Shown here one piece after another: positions 9,511 through 17,847 of a stretch of DNA of 64,000 nucleotides. The position numbers and the translations under genes were made by a program. Within the stretch, counting starts at the first letter, position 1. Each line of letters starts with the position of its first letter. The notes below the pieces were generated by a model. It was not told where the DNA came from and made no database searches. It saw only the letters and a program-made list of their open reading frames with translations. Source of the DNA: CAZGEA01 sp964524515 (GTDB lineage: Bacteria; Patescibacteriota; Microgenomatia; UBA8517); the NCBI GenBank assembly GCA_964524515.1, contig CAZGEA010000001.1:124001-188000 (forward strand). The letters are read 5' to 3'.

Positions 9511-9915
9511 TTACAATTCAGGAGTCTCAAAAACCTCCGGTGAATTCTCAAAACATCCCAATGTCCAAATCCACTCTCCGTCATGTATAAAAAATACTGT
9601 TCTTTCATTAGTGGGCATTAATGTAACTTCTGCGATGTCAGTATATTTATATAGCTCTTCGGCTAACTCTGGTATTAAATATATTGTCACTTTGTTTTGA
9701 TTACCAACCACACGAGATATATAAATTGTGAGAGTTTGATCTCCGTTGACTTTAACTGGTATTGCAATTCCTCCTTTGAAAATAACCTGCTCTTCGTTTG
9801 TGTGAGTTAATTGCTTTGCCTTCAATATTGCCCATCCATCTTTTTCACCTTCATTTAAATTTCTAAATTTGGAAACAGTGAAATAGCGTCTAGACAAAAA
9901 TAAATACCAGTCCAT
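9511..9915 (-). CDS. Orphan cassette protein A, paralogue of 10018-10419
   Basis: This 134-residue protein is of unknown function. It aligns along its length with the next gene upstream: both start M-x-W-Y-x-x-L-(S/T)-R, carry an ILKAK segment near residue 30 and end in an E-x-PE-(L/V) tail. No signal peptide or membrane helix is evident; the protein is Trp/Tyr- and beta-strand-rich. It has its own -10 box, a roughly 35-nt leader with the Shine-Dalgarno AAAGGA, and its own terminator. The pair looks like a tandem duplication of a whole transcription unit. Confidence 0.8.
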   Translation of the reverse strand: MDWYLFLSRRYFTVSKFRNLNEGEKDGWAILKAKQLTHTNEEQVIFKGGIAIPVKVNGDQTLTIYISRVVGNQNKVTIYLIPELAEELYKYTDIAEVTLMPTNERTVFFIHDGEWIWTLGCFENSPEVFETPEL

Positions 9916-9934
9916 GATGAAATCCTTTCAGCTA

Positions 9935-9960
9935 AAATGTGCATCACGCACGATATTATA
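9935..9960 (-). promoter_or_regulatory. -10 box and leader element shared with the paralogue
   Basis: On the minus strand TATAAT (9955-9960) is followed by TGCGTGATGCACATTTT. The same string follows the -10 box of the paralogous gene (10441-10466). GTGC and GCAC within it form a short inverted repeat, which could be an operator or an RNA hairpin. Confidence 0.65.
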
Positions 9961-9978
9961 CTTGATTTAAGACAATTA

Positions 9979-10007
9979 AAAAACCCAGACTGGTTTATGG
10001 TCTGGGT
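9979..10007 (-). terminator. Intrinsic terminator after the 10018-10419 gene
   Basis: A CCCAGAC/GTCTGGG stem is followed by TTTTTT on the minus strand. It is a near-copy of the terminator at 9459-9491. Confidence 0.85.
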
Positions 10008-10017
10008 CACTAACTAT

Positions 10018-10419
10018 TTAAACTTCGGGAATCTCATAAATTGAAGGCTCACCATCAAACCATCGAATCCACCACACAAATTCGTAACGTGAAATAAATA
10101 AAATTGGTTCATCGTTTGCTGAAAATGTAGCACTATTAATATGCATTTTCTCAACAATCTCTTTCAAACCAACAAGTTCTCGCTTTAAATTAACTATTGC
10201 CAGATAAATACACACATTAGAAAGCTCACCAGATACTGATTTAAAGTCCACAGTCAAAGTACTGTCATCGTTTACTTTAACTTGAATATAAATCCATCCA
10301 TAATCAATTGTAGATAAACCTATTGGTAATGCTTTTGCCTTTAGTATTAAATAATCAAGCATCTCTCCTGAATTTCTTACAGTTAAGCCTTTTCTTGTGA
10401 GGTAAATATACCAGCTCAT
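10018..10419 (-). CDS. Orphan cassette protein B, paralogue of 9511-9915
   Basis: The 133-residue protein is unrecognised and predicted cytoplasmic. It shares the MxWYxxL(S/T)R start, the ILKAK segment and the acidic C-terminal tail with its downstream paralogue, but the sequences have diverged strongly. The ATG is supported by GGGAG eight bases upstream. Promoter, leader and terminator are also related to those of the paralogue. Function cannot be inferred. Confidence 0.8.
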   Translation of the reverse strand: MSWYIYLTRKGLTVRNSGEMLDYLILKAKALPIGLSTIDYGWIYIQVKVNDDSTLTVDFKSVSGELSNVCIYLAIVNLKRELVGLKEIVEKMHINSATFSANDEPILFISRYEFVWWIRWFDGEPSIYEIPEV

Positions 10420-10440
10420 TTCAAATTCTCCCTAATCTAA

Positions 10441-10466
10441 AAATGTGCATCACGCAGGCTATTATA
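10441..10466 (-). promoter_or_regulatory. -10 box and shared leader element of the 10018-10419 gene
   Basis: TATAAT (10461-10466, minus strand) is followed by AGCCTGCGTGATGCACATTT. The second half matches the paralogue's leader exactly. The word GCACATTT recurs in the leaders of the genes ending at 13450, 23309 and, as GCACATT, 25992. Confidence 0.65.
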
Positions 10467-10496
10467 GTATAATTTGATCGCAAACGCGAAAAACAA

Positions 10497-10570
10497 GGAC
10501 ACTTAGCTCAGTTGGCTAGAGCACTTTCTTGACGTGAAAGGGGTCGGAGGTTCAAGTCCTCCAGTGTCCA
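10497..10570 (+). tRNA. tRNA-Val(GAC)
   Basis: Complete cloverleaf with anticodon loop TTGACGT (anticodon GAC) and a 7-bp acceptor stem. CCA is not encoded. Confidence 0.93.
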
Positions 10571-10623
10571 CATTAAAAGCACCTTCATTTTTATATAGAC
10601 ACAATAGAAGAAAGAGGCAAGTT

Positions 10624-10869
10624 ATGGCTACCAAACTCAGTATAGATGTGGGAACAGTTTTAACTAGGAACAACAAAGATCACCCAGGTAAATATGAAAC
10701 AATCTTTAATTTTCTAAAAGGAAAAAAGTTAAAAATTGTTGGATTTAATCACCCTTTTGTAGAAGTCGATATTATAGATGATGAAATTCTTGCTGGAGTT
10801 AAGGAATTAACAATTCCAAACGACTATTTCACAGATGAATATTTTACAATAGAGTCAGATGGCAAGTAG
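10624..10869 (+). CDS. Small orphan protein downstream of tRNA-Val
   Basis: The 81-residue protein starts at the ATG at 10624, supported by AGAGGC seven bases upstream. The longer open frame reaching back to 10534 is a translation of the tRNA gene. The sequence is soluble, acidic at the C-terminus and of unknown function. It may be transcribed with tRNA-Val, since no separate promoter is convincing. Confidence 0.7.
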   Translation: MATKLSIDVGTVLTRNNKDHPGKYETIFNFLKGKKLKIVGFNHPFVEVDIIDDEILAGVKELTIPNDYFTDEYFTIESDGK

Positions 10870-10952
10870 TTAACAATCAATAATTTGCAGTGTATAAATT
10901 AATACTTATATGCTGCAAATTCACCCAGTTTTAATTAAAGAAAAAATAAAAA

Positions 10953-10984
10953 GCAGCAGTTATTGATGGTTATCTCACTGCTGC
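10953..10984 (-). terminator. Intrinsic terminator after the 10994-11293 gene
   Basis: A perfect GCAGCAGT/ACTGCTGC stem is followed by a T-rich tract on the minus strand. A second hairpin (ATTTGCAG/CTGCAAAT, 10883-10920) lies just beyond, without a T run. Confidence 0.85.
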
Positions 10985-10993
10985 GCAAAATTA

Positions 10994-11293
10994 CTATACA
11001 CTACCCATGACTGTACTTATTACATAAGCAGCTCCACCTATCAACACTATCGCCATAATCACACCAGCTACTTTTAATGCTGAAATTATAGCTATTACTA
11101 CACAGACGAGAAACAAAAAGATACATACTTTCGAAACGAAATCTAAATTTTGTTTTAACCTCATGCTTAGATTTCTAGATCTATACCTTTTATATAAGAA
11201 TGTAATAAAGAGTATAAAACAAAAAACATTTCCGAAATTGATCCATGATTGTGGATTTGGAAAGTACGTATTGAAAAATTCTTGAACTTGCAA
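10994..11293 (-). CDS. Small orphan membrane protein
   Basis: This 99-residue protein has three hydrophobic segments (about 18-33, 55-72 and 74-95) and a basic cytoplasmic loop. It begins with TTG, supported by AGGTGAT a few bases upstream. The family is not recognised. It is a single-gene unit with its own terminator, like the other orphan cassettes. Confidence 0.7.
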   Translation of the reverse strand: MQVQEFFNTYFPNPQSWINFGNVFCFILFITFLYKRYRSRNLSMRLKQNLDFVSKVCIFLFLVCVVIAIISALKVAGVIMAIVLIGGAAYVISTVMGSV

Positions 11294-11351
11294 AATATCA
11301 CCTATCTGGAATTTTTACGATGACGAATTTTATTCTTTAAGATCAAAAAAA

Positions 11352-12068
11352 TCAAATATTTACAATTTTTCTAAAATTCTCCATCAATTTCTTTGCATAC
11401 GGCATATCAGCAAACTCACTTTTTATATCATCAAGGCTTCTTCCTCTTTGATATTCTGGAAAAAGAGTCAATCTCCAAACCAACCCATCAACATCCAATT
11501 CAGGGTGCTGCTGAATTCCATAAATATTATTTTTTATTTGAATTATTGAATTGATAGTCTTCTCAGTTTGTGCCAACAATATGGCATTTTTAGGCAGTTG
11601 GGTAACTGAATCTTTATGCCCGCTAACAATTAAAAATTCATTATCTATTCCTTCAAATAATCTAGCTTTTAAAGCAATCTCATTTAATTTTATTTTAACG
11701 ATTCCTCCCTCAGTTTGGATTGCATCACTTTCAACTTTTCCTCCAGCCAATAAACATAGCAATTGATGCCCAAAACAAATTCCAAGTGTTGGAATATCCT
11801 GCTCTATTAAATAATCAACAATTGGTTTAACACTCATTAATTTCTCGCGTACTTCATTATCCAAATTTGAAATATAATAATCAGAAGAAGCACCAAAGAT
11901 TACTCCAGAGTAATCTTTCAAATTATTTAGTTGTTGTAATTTGTCTCCCTCTGTTACATTAATTACATCCATTTGGAGTTTTTCAATTTCCATTGCACGC
12001 AAAATACATTCCACTTCATGTTGTGAAGTTTTGATTGATCTAAATTGTAGTAGTAAAATCTTTTTCAT
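11352..12068 (-). CDS. Class I glutamine amidotransferase domain protein
   Basis: The 238-residue protein is a stand-alone GATase-1 domain resembling the amidotransferase part of GMP synthase. The nucleophile Cys lies in LGICFGHQ and the His-Glu pair in QQHPEL. Such domains release ammonia from glutamine for a partner enzyme, or act as gamma-glutamyl hydrolases. No synthetase partner lies beside it, so the substrate is open. The C-terminal extension after HPE is longer than in minimal GATases. Confidence 0.85.
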   Translation of the reverse strand: MKKILLLQFRSIKTSQHEVECILRAMEIEKLQMDVINVTEGDKLQQLNNLKDYSGVIFGASSDYYISNLDNEVREKLMSVKPIVDYLIEQDIPTLGICFGHQLLCLLAGGKVESDAIQTEGGIVKIKLNEIALKARLFEGIDNEFLIVSGHKDSVTQLPKNAILLAQTEKTINSIIQIKNNIYGIQQHPELDVDGLVWRLTLFPEYQRGRSLDDIKSEFADMPYAKKLMENFRKIVNI

Positions 12069-12080
12069 AAATATTTTTAA

Positions 12081-12124
12081 AAAGTTCGCCTTCCTGATTT
12101 GTTGTTGTCCAAACTTCGGAAGGC
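12081..12124 (-). terminator. Intrinsic terminator after the 12143-13450 gene
   Basis: GCCTTCC (12088-12094) pairs with GGAAGGC (12118-12124). On the minus strand a T run follows a short spacer. Confidence 0.7.
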
Positions 12125-12142
12125 AATTATATCAAAGAAACA

Positions 12143-13450
12143 CTAGATCCATGGCTGTCTGTATTGCGGATGCAACGTCAGATAAAGTGGTGGATCATTT
12201 TCCCAAATGGCTTCAAGCGCAGGTTTGAGTTCAGTCATCCATTGGTCATCATATTCAGCATCAATCATTACATAGTCACGATTGTAATGTGACCATAACG
12301 CCGTTGCCAAATAAATAACCAGATTCGCCCGAGTTCTGGCAAGTCCTGCTTGATACCCCAGTGCATCATTGATTCGTTTGTACGAAAAATATGATGCGCA
12401 TCTTTTTTCATAGATTTGAATTGCTAACCAGTCAAATGTTTTAGCAAGCCTTTTGGCTTGTTCCAAAATACCTCCTTGAGCAAGCATTTCATACCAACCA
12501 ATCGTTGCAACAGGCAATGATGATGGAGTCAATTTATCAAGCTGATTAACAATTGAATCTTTCATTGCACGTGCATTGAAATTTAGAGTTTCGCGAAGCT
12601 CTTGTTCAGATAATTCTGAGTAGTTTCCACTTCTACGAAAACCAACAACTGGTTCGGGTAGCTTAATAACAGATCGAATATGGGCAACATCCATGTATAT
12701 AAATGGATTAATGCTTCCACGTAGATCTGGATCATTAAGCATAGATTCATCAGCTACAGCCATTGTCAGCGAATCGACAACAGACAATCGTCGCAACTCT
12801 ATTAAGAGCTTTGACAAATATTCAACAACCATGGCCGCTTTGCGTTTACTAAGTGGTACGACGTCAGTTCTCGTTGAGTTGAGATTCATGCAACTCATTA
12901 GATAAAAGCCACGAACACCATTCAGCCATTTTCTTGGATTTCCATAAAGCGCTCGAAGCCCATGTGTCTCGATTATTCGGCCGGGAGTTACACTTGTTCC
13001 CCTCTCGATCCATGCTTTTTCTCTCCACGCAAGATATTTGCCAAGGTTATTCTCACCCTTTGGTGGATTACCCCATGGAACTTCATGTCCATTTGTACCA
13101 GGCTCCCAATCTCGATAGGCATCATAAATTGTTTTAAATGCCCTCTTCACTTTGACAGTTGAGTTCCTTGAATCACGATCAATCATTGTTAAAACAACGA
13201 TTTTATATGATGTTTCAAGTGCCCAATCTGGAACAATAGTGTATGGAACTGCATGTGAAGCAGTAAACAAATAGTGACCACCTCTTCCTTTGAATACATC
13301 ATCCTCGCCGGGAAGTTTTGTGTAGGAAAACACAGCAACTTGCCCTGGTCTGGCAGTTTCATCCCTTTCAAGAATAGAAATTTCAGGAAAAAGATTTGAA
13401 ATTGTATCGGCCATTTGGTCATCTACATGAGTTACAAATTCCCAAGTCAT
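12143..13450 (-). CDS. Large orphan protein of unknown function
   Basis: The 435-residue soluble protein is not recognised. The ATG at 13450 is preferred over an upstream TTG (13510) because AAGGGG lies about ten bases before it. It is Trp- and Arg-rich, with no signal peptide or helix-rich membrane region. Its base composition is visibly richer in GC than neighbouring core genes. It has a long leader beginning with AGCACATTT and its own terminator. Phage-like or horizontally acquired origin is possible but not shown. Confidence 0.7.
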   Translation of the reverse strand: MTWEFVTHVDDQMADTISNLFPEISILERDETARPGQVAVFSYTKLPGEDDVFKGRGGHYLFTASHAVPYTIVPDWALETSYKIVVLTMIDRDSRNSTVKVKRAFKTIYDAYRDWEPGTNGHEVPWGNPPKGENNLGKYLAWREKAWIERGTSVTPGRIIETHGLRALYGNPRKWLNGVRGFYLMSCMNLNSTRTDVVPLSKRKAAMVVEYLSKLLIELRRLSVVDSLTMAVADESMLNDPDLRGSINPFIYMDVAHIRSVIKLPEPVVGFRRSGNYSELSEQELRETLNFNARAMKDSIVNQLDKLTPSSLPVATIGWYEMLAQGGILEQAKRLAKTFDWLAIQIYEKRCASYFSYKRINDALGYQAGLARTRANLVIYLATALWSHYNRDYVMIDAEYDDQWMTELKPALEAIWENDPPLYLTLHPQYRQPWI

Positions 13451-13573
13451 GGTTTTACTTACCCCTTGTGCCCTCAAGTGTTTCTTTATTGAAACAGGGC
13501 GAAAAAACAATCTAAATTAAAGATTATCTTTTCTGCCCTATTTCAATTTTTGTTAAATGTGCTTGTAAACTAA

Positions 13574-13599
13574 AAAACCTCTCTTGGTAGAGAGGTTTT
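13574..13599 (-). terminator. Intrinsic terminator of the M20 peptidase operon
   Basis: AAAACCTCTCT pairs with AGAGAGGTTTT around a four-base loop and is followed by T residues on the minus strand. It separates the operon from the 12143-13450 cassette. Confidence 0.85.
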
Positions 13600-13626
13600 A
13601 AATTTTTCGCTTCGTTTTTTCTTTTT

Positions 13627-13716
13627 TTAGTCTATATTTAAAATCCTCTCACCAAAATTAGCCCTCCAAGTAATTGGAAGGAAATAACCAACTTTAGTAA
13701 AACAGATTTTATTCAT
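13627..13716 (-). CDS. Possible 29-residue peptide after the M20 peptidase
   Basis: A short frame opens 30 bases after the peptidase stop and ends shortly before the operon terminator. The peptide (MNKICFTKVGYFLPITWRAN and nine more residues) has no clear Shine-Dalgarno. Position inside the operon is the main support. It may be a chance frame. Confidence 0.3.
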   Translation of the reverse strand: MNKICFTKVGYFLPITWRANFGERILNID

Positions 13717-13746
13717 AAAAAATTCAATTGAGGTATTTTAATTAAA

Positions 13747-15078
13747 TTACACTAGCTTTGTCAAGAAATTGATGTTTGAGCTGATTCCTTTGTTAAACAT
13801 TTCAACTGATAATTTTTCATTTGGAGCATGTAAATTATCATCAGGCAATCCATAACCCATCAAAATAGAATCAACTCCAACCAATTCCTTCATTTTGGCA
13901 GCAGCTCCAATTGATCCACCGGATAATTCATAAAGAGGCTCATTTCCAAAAACTTCTGCTAAACATTCATGTGCAATTTTAAAGTATTTAGAATCTCGAT
14001 TCATAATAACAGGATTGCTTTGTGATAATAATTTAACATCAATTTTGGCGTATTTAGGGCATAATTCCTCTAAATATTTTTTATATTTCTCAAAAATATC
14101 AATTGGTTTTTGATTTGGCACCAATCTCATTGAAACTTTTGCATACGCTATTGATGGTATTACAGTTTTAGCCCCTTCTTGAATATAGCCTCCCCAAATC
14201 CCATTCTCATCTAGTGTTGGTCTGGCACCTGCTCTTGCAGCAATTGAAAATTCTTCCTCACCAACCGAAAAAGTTGCTCCAGTTTCCTTTTTGATTTGAT
14301 CTTCACCAAATGGATATTTATTTATTAATTCAATTTCTCGCGTTTCCAAAATTCTTACATCATCATAAAAACCAGGAATAGTTATTTTTGAATTTTCATC
14401 TTTTAATTTTGACAAAATCTGCACCAATGTGTGAATTGGGTTTGCCACGTTCCCACCATAAATTCCACTATGAACGTCACCTGTTAATGTTTTTAAACTT
14501 ATTTCGGTATAAATCATTCCTCGAAGCCCATAACAAATTAGAGGCTGAGTTGTTGATAAACTATGACTATCTGAAATTACACAAATATCGCTTTTTAGTA
14601 AATCATGATTTTTCTCAAGAAATGTTTTGAAATTGCGGCTCCCCATCTCCTCTTCACCTTCAATAATAAATTTAATATTCACATTAAGTTTTTTTTGAGA
14701 TATCAATTCAGAAACTGCAGCAATCCAAGTATATAGTTGTCCTTTATCGTCAGCTGCACCACGAGCGTAAATATTTCCGTCTCGAACAACTGGTTCAAAT
14801 GGTTTTGAAATCCACTCATCAAGTGGCTCAAGAGGCTGCACATCGTAATGGCCATAAACCAAAATTGTCGGAGAATTTGGGAATTTCAATAACTCACCAT
14901 AAACCAATGCATGCCCATCGGTGGGAATTATTTTTGTTTCAAAACCAAGTGTAGATAATTTTTCAGATAGCCATTTTGTGGCCAAATCCATATCTTTTTT
15001 ATGTTCTGTTTGTGAAGATATTGAAGCAATCTTTAAAAAATCAAATAATTCATTTAAATATTTATCATAATTATTCAT
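13747..15078 (-). CDS. M20 family metallopeptidase (dipeptidase-like)
   Basis: The 443-residue protein is a di-zinc M20 peptidase of the carnosinase/CNDP type. Visible sites are GHYDVQP (His77, Asp79), the bridging Asp in RGAADDKGQ (about 110), EGEEEMGS with the general base and metal Glu (about 142-143) and a C-terminal HAPNE motif. It probably cleaves short peptides in the cytoplasm to supply amino acids. It ends a tight operon with the zinc-site and DUF5660-like genes. Confidence 0.92.
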   Translation of the reverse strand: MNNYDKYLNELFDFLKIASISSQTEHKKDMDLATKWLSEKLSTLGFETKIIPTDGHALVYGELLKFPNSPTILVYGHYDVQPLEPLDEWISKPFEPVVRDGNIYARGAADDKGQLYTWIAAVSELISQKKLNVNIKFIIEGEEEMGSRNFKTFLEKNHDLLKSDICVISDSHSLSTTQPLICYGLRGMIYTEISLKTLTGDVHSGIYGGNVANPIHTLVQILSKLKDENSKITIPGFYDDVRILETREIELINKYPFGEDQIKKETGATFSVGEEEFSIAARAGARPTLDENGIWGGYIQEGAKTVIPSIAYAKVSMRLVPNQKPIDIFEKYKKYLEELCPKYAKIDVKLLSQSNPVIMNRDSKYFKIAHECLAEVFGNEPLYELSGGSIGAAAKMKELVGVDSILMGYGLPDDNLHAPNEKLSVEMFNKGISSNINFLTKLV

Positions 15079-15082
15079 AAAT

Positions 15083-15310
15083 TTACTCCTTTAGTAAATT
15101 TGGCTTCACTCCATCTGTGTGGTCGTTTGGGTGTCTAGTCCAGACTTTCATATACTGAAGTATTTTTTCATAATGATCTTCGCACAAAACATAAGTTTCA
15201 ATTTCACCACTTTGATTTTCAAGTTTAATCTCAACCAATTTTGTGCCAATATGGCCGTTTGTTCTGTGTCCTTCTTGGTCTTTGCAATGCACGCAATGTT
15301 CTATAGACAT
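15083..15310 (-). CDS. Small Cys/His-rich putative zinc-binding protein
   Basis: The 75-residue protein has Cys6-x2-Cys9 near its start and a later Cys43-x2-His46, a layout that could bind one zinc ion. The family is not recognised. It lies eight bases after the DUF5660-like gene and four bases before the M20 peptidase, so all three are probably translated from one mRNA. Peptide metabolism is suggested only by context. Confidence 0.7.
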   Translation of the reverse strand: MSIEHCVHCKDQEGHRTNGHIGTKLVEIKLENQSGEIETYVLCEDHYEKILQYMKVWTRHPNDHTDGVKPNLLKE

Positions 15311-15318
15311 ATTTATTT

Positions 15319-15975
15319 TTATCCTGCAGATCTTTGTGAATAATGTTCTCCGGATAGCATATACTTTGCTCCTCCAGTTTTAAGTCTTCCCCAATAATTT
15401 TTCTTTGAAGCACGCCTGTTTGCGCTAACCATCCAATTATTTGCATGACTTATATTTTTTCTAAAGTTTTTCAAAAATTCCAAAATCTTATCAAAAAAAT
15501 TAATGTGATATATTCCAGGATCAACTGAAGCTTGCATTTGTGCAGTTTGTATTTCCTCTGCAGTATTAGGTAGTGTCACTGCAATTACTTTAATCTCATC
15601 AGTAATTTGCTGAAGTTTTATTTTTAGTTCGTTTGTTTTTTTCTCAACCAAAATACGCTCTTCGCGAAGAAGAGTCCTTTCAAAAAAAATCTGTTTACGC
15701 TCATCATGCTCTTTTTGGTGTTTCCCAGAATATAAATCATTGACAATTAACTGTTCGCCAGCCGAAATCTCCCCCGATACTTGCCTTTTTGGCATACCAG
15801 TGGAACCAAAAAATTGGTTCATAAAATCTTTTGGGATTCCACCAACTAAATCTTCTTTAATTGATTGTGTGGTGTTTGATCCAATATCGCGAAGCCCTTC
15901 AAGTATCGCAGGTCTTTTTTTGAAGTTTCCAGGTAAATTTAAATTCTGATTCTTTGGTTTTGAACTTGAATCCAT
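15319..15975 (-). CDS. DUF5660-like protein, coiled-coil
   Basis: The 218-residue protein has a Gly/Pro-rich N-terminus, a charged helical stretch (about 80-130) likely to form a coiled coil, and a basic C-terminal end. It resembles from memory the DUF5660 family reported mainly from candidate-phyla bacteria; this needs a profile search. It follows the trigger factor gene by 17 bases, consistent with one operon. Function is unknown. Confidence 0.6.
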   Translation of the reverse strand: MDSSSKPKNQNLNLPGNFKKRPAILEGLRDIGSNTTQSIKEDLVGGIPKDFMNQFFGSTGMPKRQVSGEISAGEQLIVNDLYSGKHQKEHDERKQIFFERTLLREERILVEKKTNELKIKLQQITDEIKVIAVTLPNTAEEIQTAQMQASVDPGIYHINFFDKILEFLKNFRKNISHANNWMVSANRRASKKNYWGRLKTGGAKYMLSGEHYSQRSAG

Positions 15976-15992
15976 GGGATTATTCTTGAATG

Positions 15993-16889
15993 TTAACCAA
16001 GTGAAATTAGTAAGTCAAGAACTTTCCTCTTGCGAAGTACAGACCCTATAATTCTTCTTTGATCTGGGGTATCAAGTTTTTTAGAAGCATTAGCGTCTCC
16101 TCCTGACGAAATTTTTACAGCTTCGCTAATTTCATTTTCACTTACATCAATTTTTTCCAAATCACCGATTTTTGTAAGAATAAGTTCAAGACGAATAGCC
16201 TCAACTGCTTGTGCTTCATATTCACTTTTTAGATCTTCAACACTCTTTTTAATAGAAGATAAATATCCTTCAATTGTTAATCCCAATTTCTCTATTCTAT
16301 GTAAAAGTGAAGAAAGCCTTGATGATACTTCCTCATCAATAATAATCTTTGGAATTACAAAAGTAGATTTACTAAGATATGCCTTAAGTACTCTATTTTC
16401 TTTTTCTTCACGAGTTAATTCCTTTCCTGATTCATTTTTTTCATTTAATGATTCTTGAGCTATCTTTTTATAATCCCCCAAATCAATATCAGGAAGCTCG
16501 CAAGTTGTAGCTTTGGCTTCCCAGTTCCCAGTTTCTTGGTTATCAGGAACTTTAGTAATCTCAAACTTTGGATAAATTGCAGGATTAATTTTTTCGCGAA
16601 CTATAGCCTGTGTGTATTCCTCAGGCAAAATATGAGAAAAAGTCTCTTGAATTAATATTTCAGGCTTAATTTTCTCTTTTGCTTTGTCAGCTGGAGCTTT
16701 TCCTGGTCTAAATCCGGCAACTGTAACTTCTTTTGCCAAATGCTCAAGTACATGCTCTTGATGTTCTAAAAATATTGAAGATGGGATAACAAAATTAACC
16801 TCAACTGTTCCGTCAGTTTGTTTTGCAATAGTTACAGAAACTGCACTTGAATTAACTTCAGTAGATGTGTTCTTTTTTGCCTTAGCCAT
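15993..16889 (-). CDS. tig: Trigger factor-like chaperone without PPIase domain
   Basis: The 298-residue protein starts at ATG 16889, with TACAAT seven bases upstream (leaderless); the longer frame to 16988 runs through the promoter. It has the ribosome-binding domain with signature GFRPGKAP (about residues 60-67) and the helical C-terminal chaperone arms. The central FKBP-type prolyl isomerase domain of full-length trigger factor (about 430 residues) is missing. It should bind nascent chains at the ribosome exit tunnel. Confidence 0.85.
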   Translation of the reverse strand: MAKAKKNTSTEVNSSAVSVTIAKQTDGTVEVNFVIPSSIFLEHQEHVLEHLAKEVTVAGFRPGKAPADKAKEKIKPEILIQETFSHILPEEYTQAIVREKINPAIYPKFEITKVPDNQETGNWEAKATTCELPDIDLGDYKKIAQESLNEKNESGKELTREEKENRVLKAYLSKSTFVIPKIIIDEEVSSRLSSLLHRIEKLGLTIEGYLSSIKKSVEDLKSEYEAQAVEAIRLELILTKIGDLEKIDVSENEISEAVKISSGGDANASKKLDTPDQRRIIGSVLRKRKVLDLLISLG

Positions 16890-16938
16890 GGGGACTATTG
16901 TATCACAAAAATTATTAAAACATCCATATAAATGCAAA

Positions 16939-16987
16939 TGGCCCCTGGATTTATTTATTGTGTTAATAACAATAAAACCAAGGGCCA
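16939..16987 (-). terminator. Long inverted repeat, likely terminator after 17017-17676
   Basis: TGGCCC (16939) pairs with GGGCCA (ending 16987), and the inner arms also pair partly (TTATTGT/ACAATAA). The downstream T run on the minus strand is weak. It separates the orphan gene from the trigger factor promoter. Confidence 0.6.
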
Positions 16988-17016
16988 CACTTATAAATAC
17001 GAATTAAACTAAAAAC

Positions 17017-17676
17017 CTACGAGAGCTTGTTCCGCACCATGACGCGTTGTCTTTTGCCGTCAACGGTACGATGAGCAATAATTGCCCACGGTGGATTCAT
17101 ACTCGACAAAATACTGACCATCTCCTCTGTTTCTGGCAATTCAACATCCAAGATGTTTGAATTTACAAATAGCATATGGGATGTATCCAAGCCATCCAAG
17201 TGAATTTCTACCAGTGGAGTGGTGTTGTAATGATCTTGTGCATTTCGAAAAAATCGTATTGGAAGGGTTAATGGTTTGGTCCACTTTTCCCATCCTAGGT
17301 TTCTGTCCGAAAGCATGCGATTGATCTTGCCGACCGCTGTCACCGCAATACTCCACTGAGTGGAAATTTCAGTTACAACTCCAGCAGGGACCACCACACT
17401 TCGACGGTTTTCAGGTTTATGGTTTAACAAATGGGCAGCAAAACCTCGCCATGTCACCTCAACAAAGGTTTCACCTTCATCAAAGCTGACGATAAGTTTC
17501 TTGTCAGACAAATTGTTAAAACTTACCCAAATTGAGGCAAGTCCAAGCATGCTCATGTGGACAATGTCTGCCATGTCCTGCCAAAACCCCCACTTCCAGT
17601 CCTGTGCGCCTTTTTGAATCAAAAGCGGCGTAATATTGTCATTTACTACAAGTTCTGGAACTACGGAATTCAACAT
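17017..17676 (-). CDS. Orphan cassette protein, GC-rich relative to neighbours
   Basis: The 219-residue protein is not recognised. The ATG at 17676 is chosen because AAGGAG lies six bases upstream; the longer frame to 17757 reads through the leader. There is no signal peptide, and the sequence is Trp-rich and beta-strand-like. Its base composition is richer in GC than adjacent genes. The promoter region reads TATATTTAGCCTCGC (near 17739-17753), similar to the leaders of the genes ending at 41198 and 57196. Confidence 0.7.
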   Translation of the reverse strand: MLNSVVPELVVNDNITPLLIQKGAQDWKWGFWQDMADIVHMSMLGLASIWVSFNNLSDKKLIVSFDEGETFVEVTWRGFAAHLLNHKPENRRSVVVPAGVVTEISTQWSIAVTAVGKINRMLSDRNLGWEKWTKPLTLPIRFFRNAQDHYNTTPLVEIHLDGLDTSHMLFVNSNILDVELPETEEMVSILSSMNPPWAIIAHRTVDGKRQRVMVRNKLS

Positions 17677-17847
17677 GATAATCTCCTTGCCGTTTCTCGG
17701 CTGCTTTAAGGATAAGAGTAAAAGAGCAAATAAAATTTGCGAGGCTAAATATAGCATAAACTTGCCAAAAAGTCAATATTATAGGATAATATATCAGTCA
17801 ATTTTGACTCTTGTACTCTACAGTTTGACAGAAAGGCTTTTCCGAAA

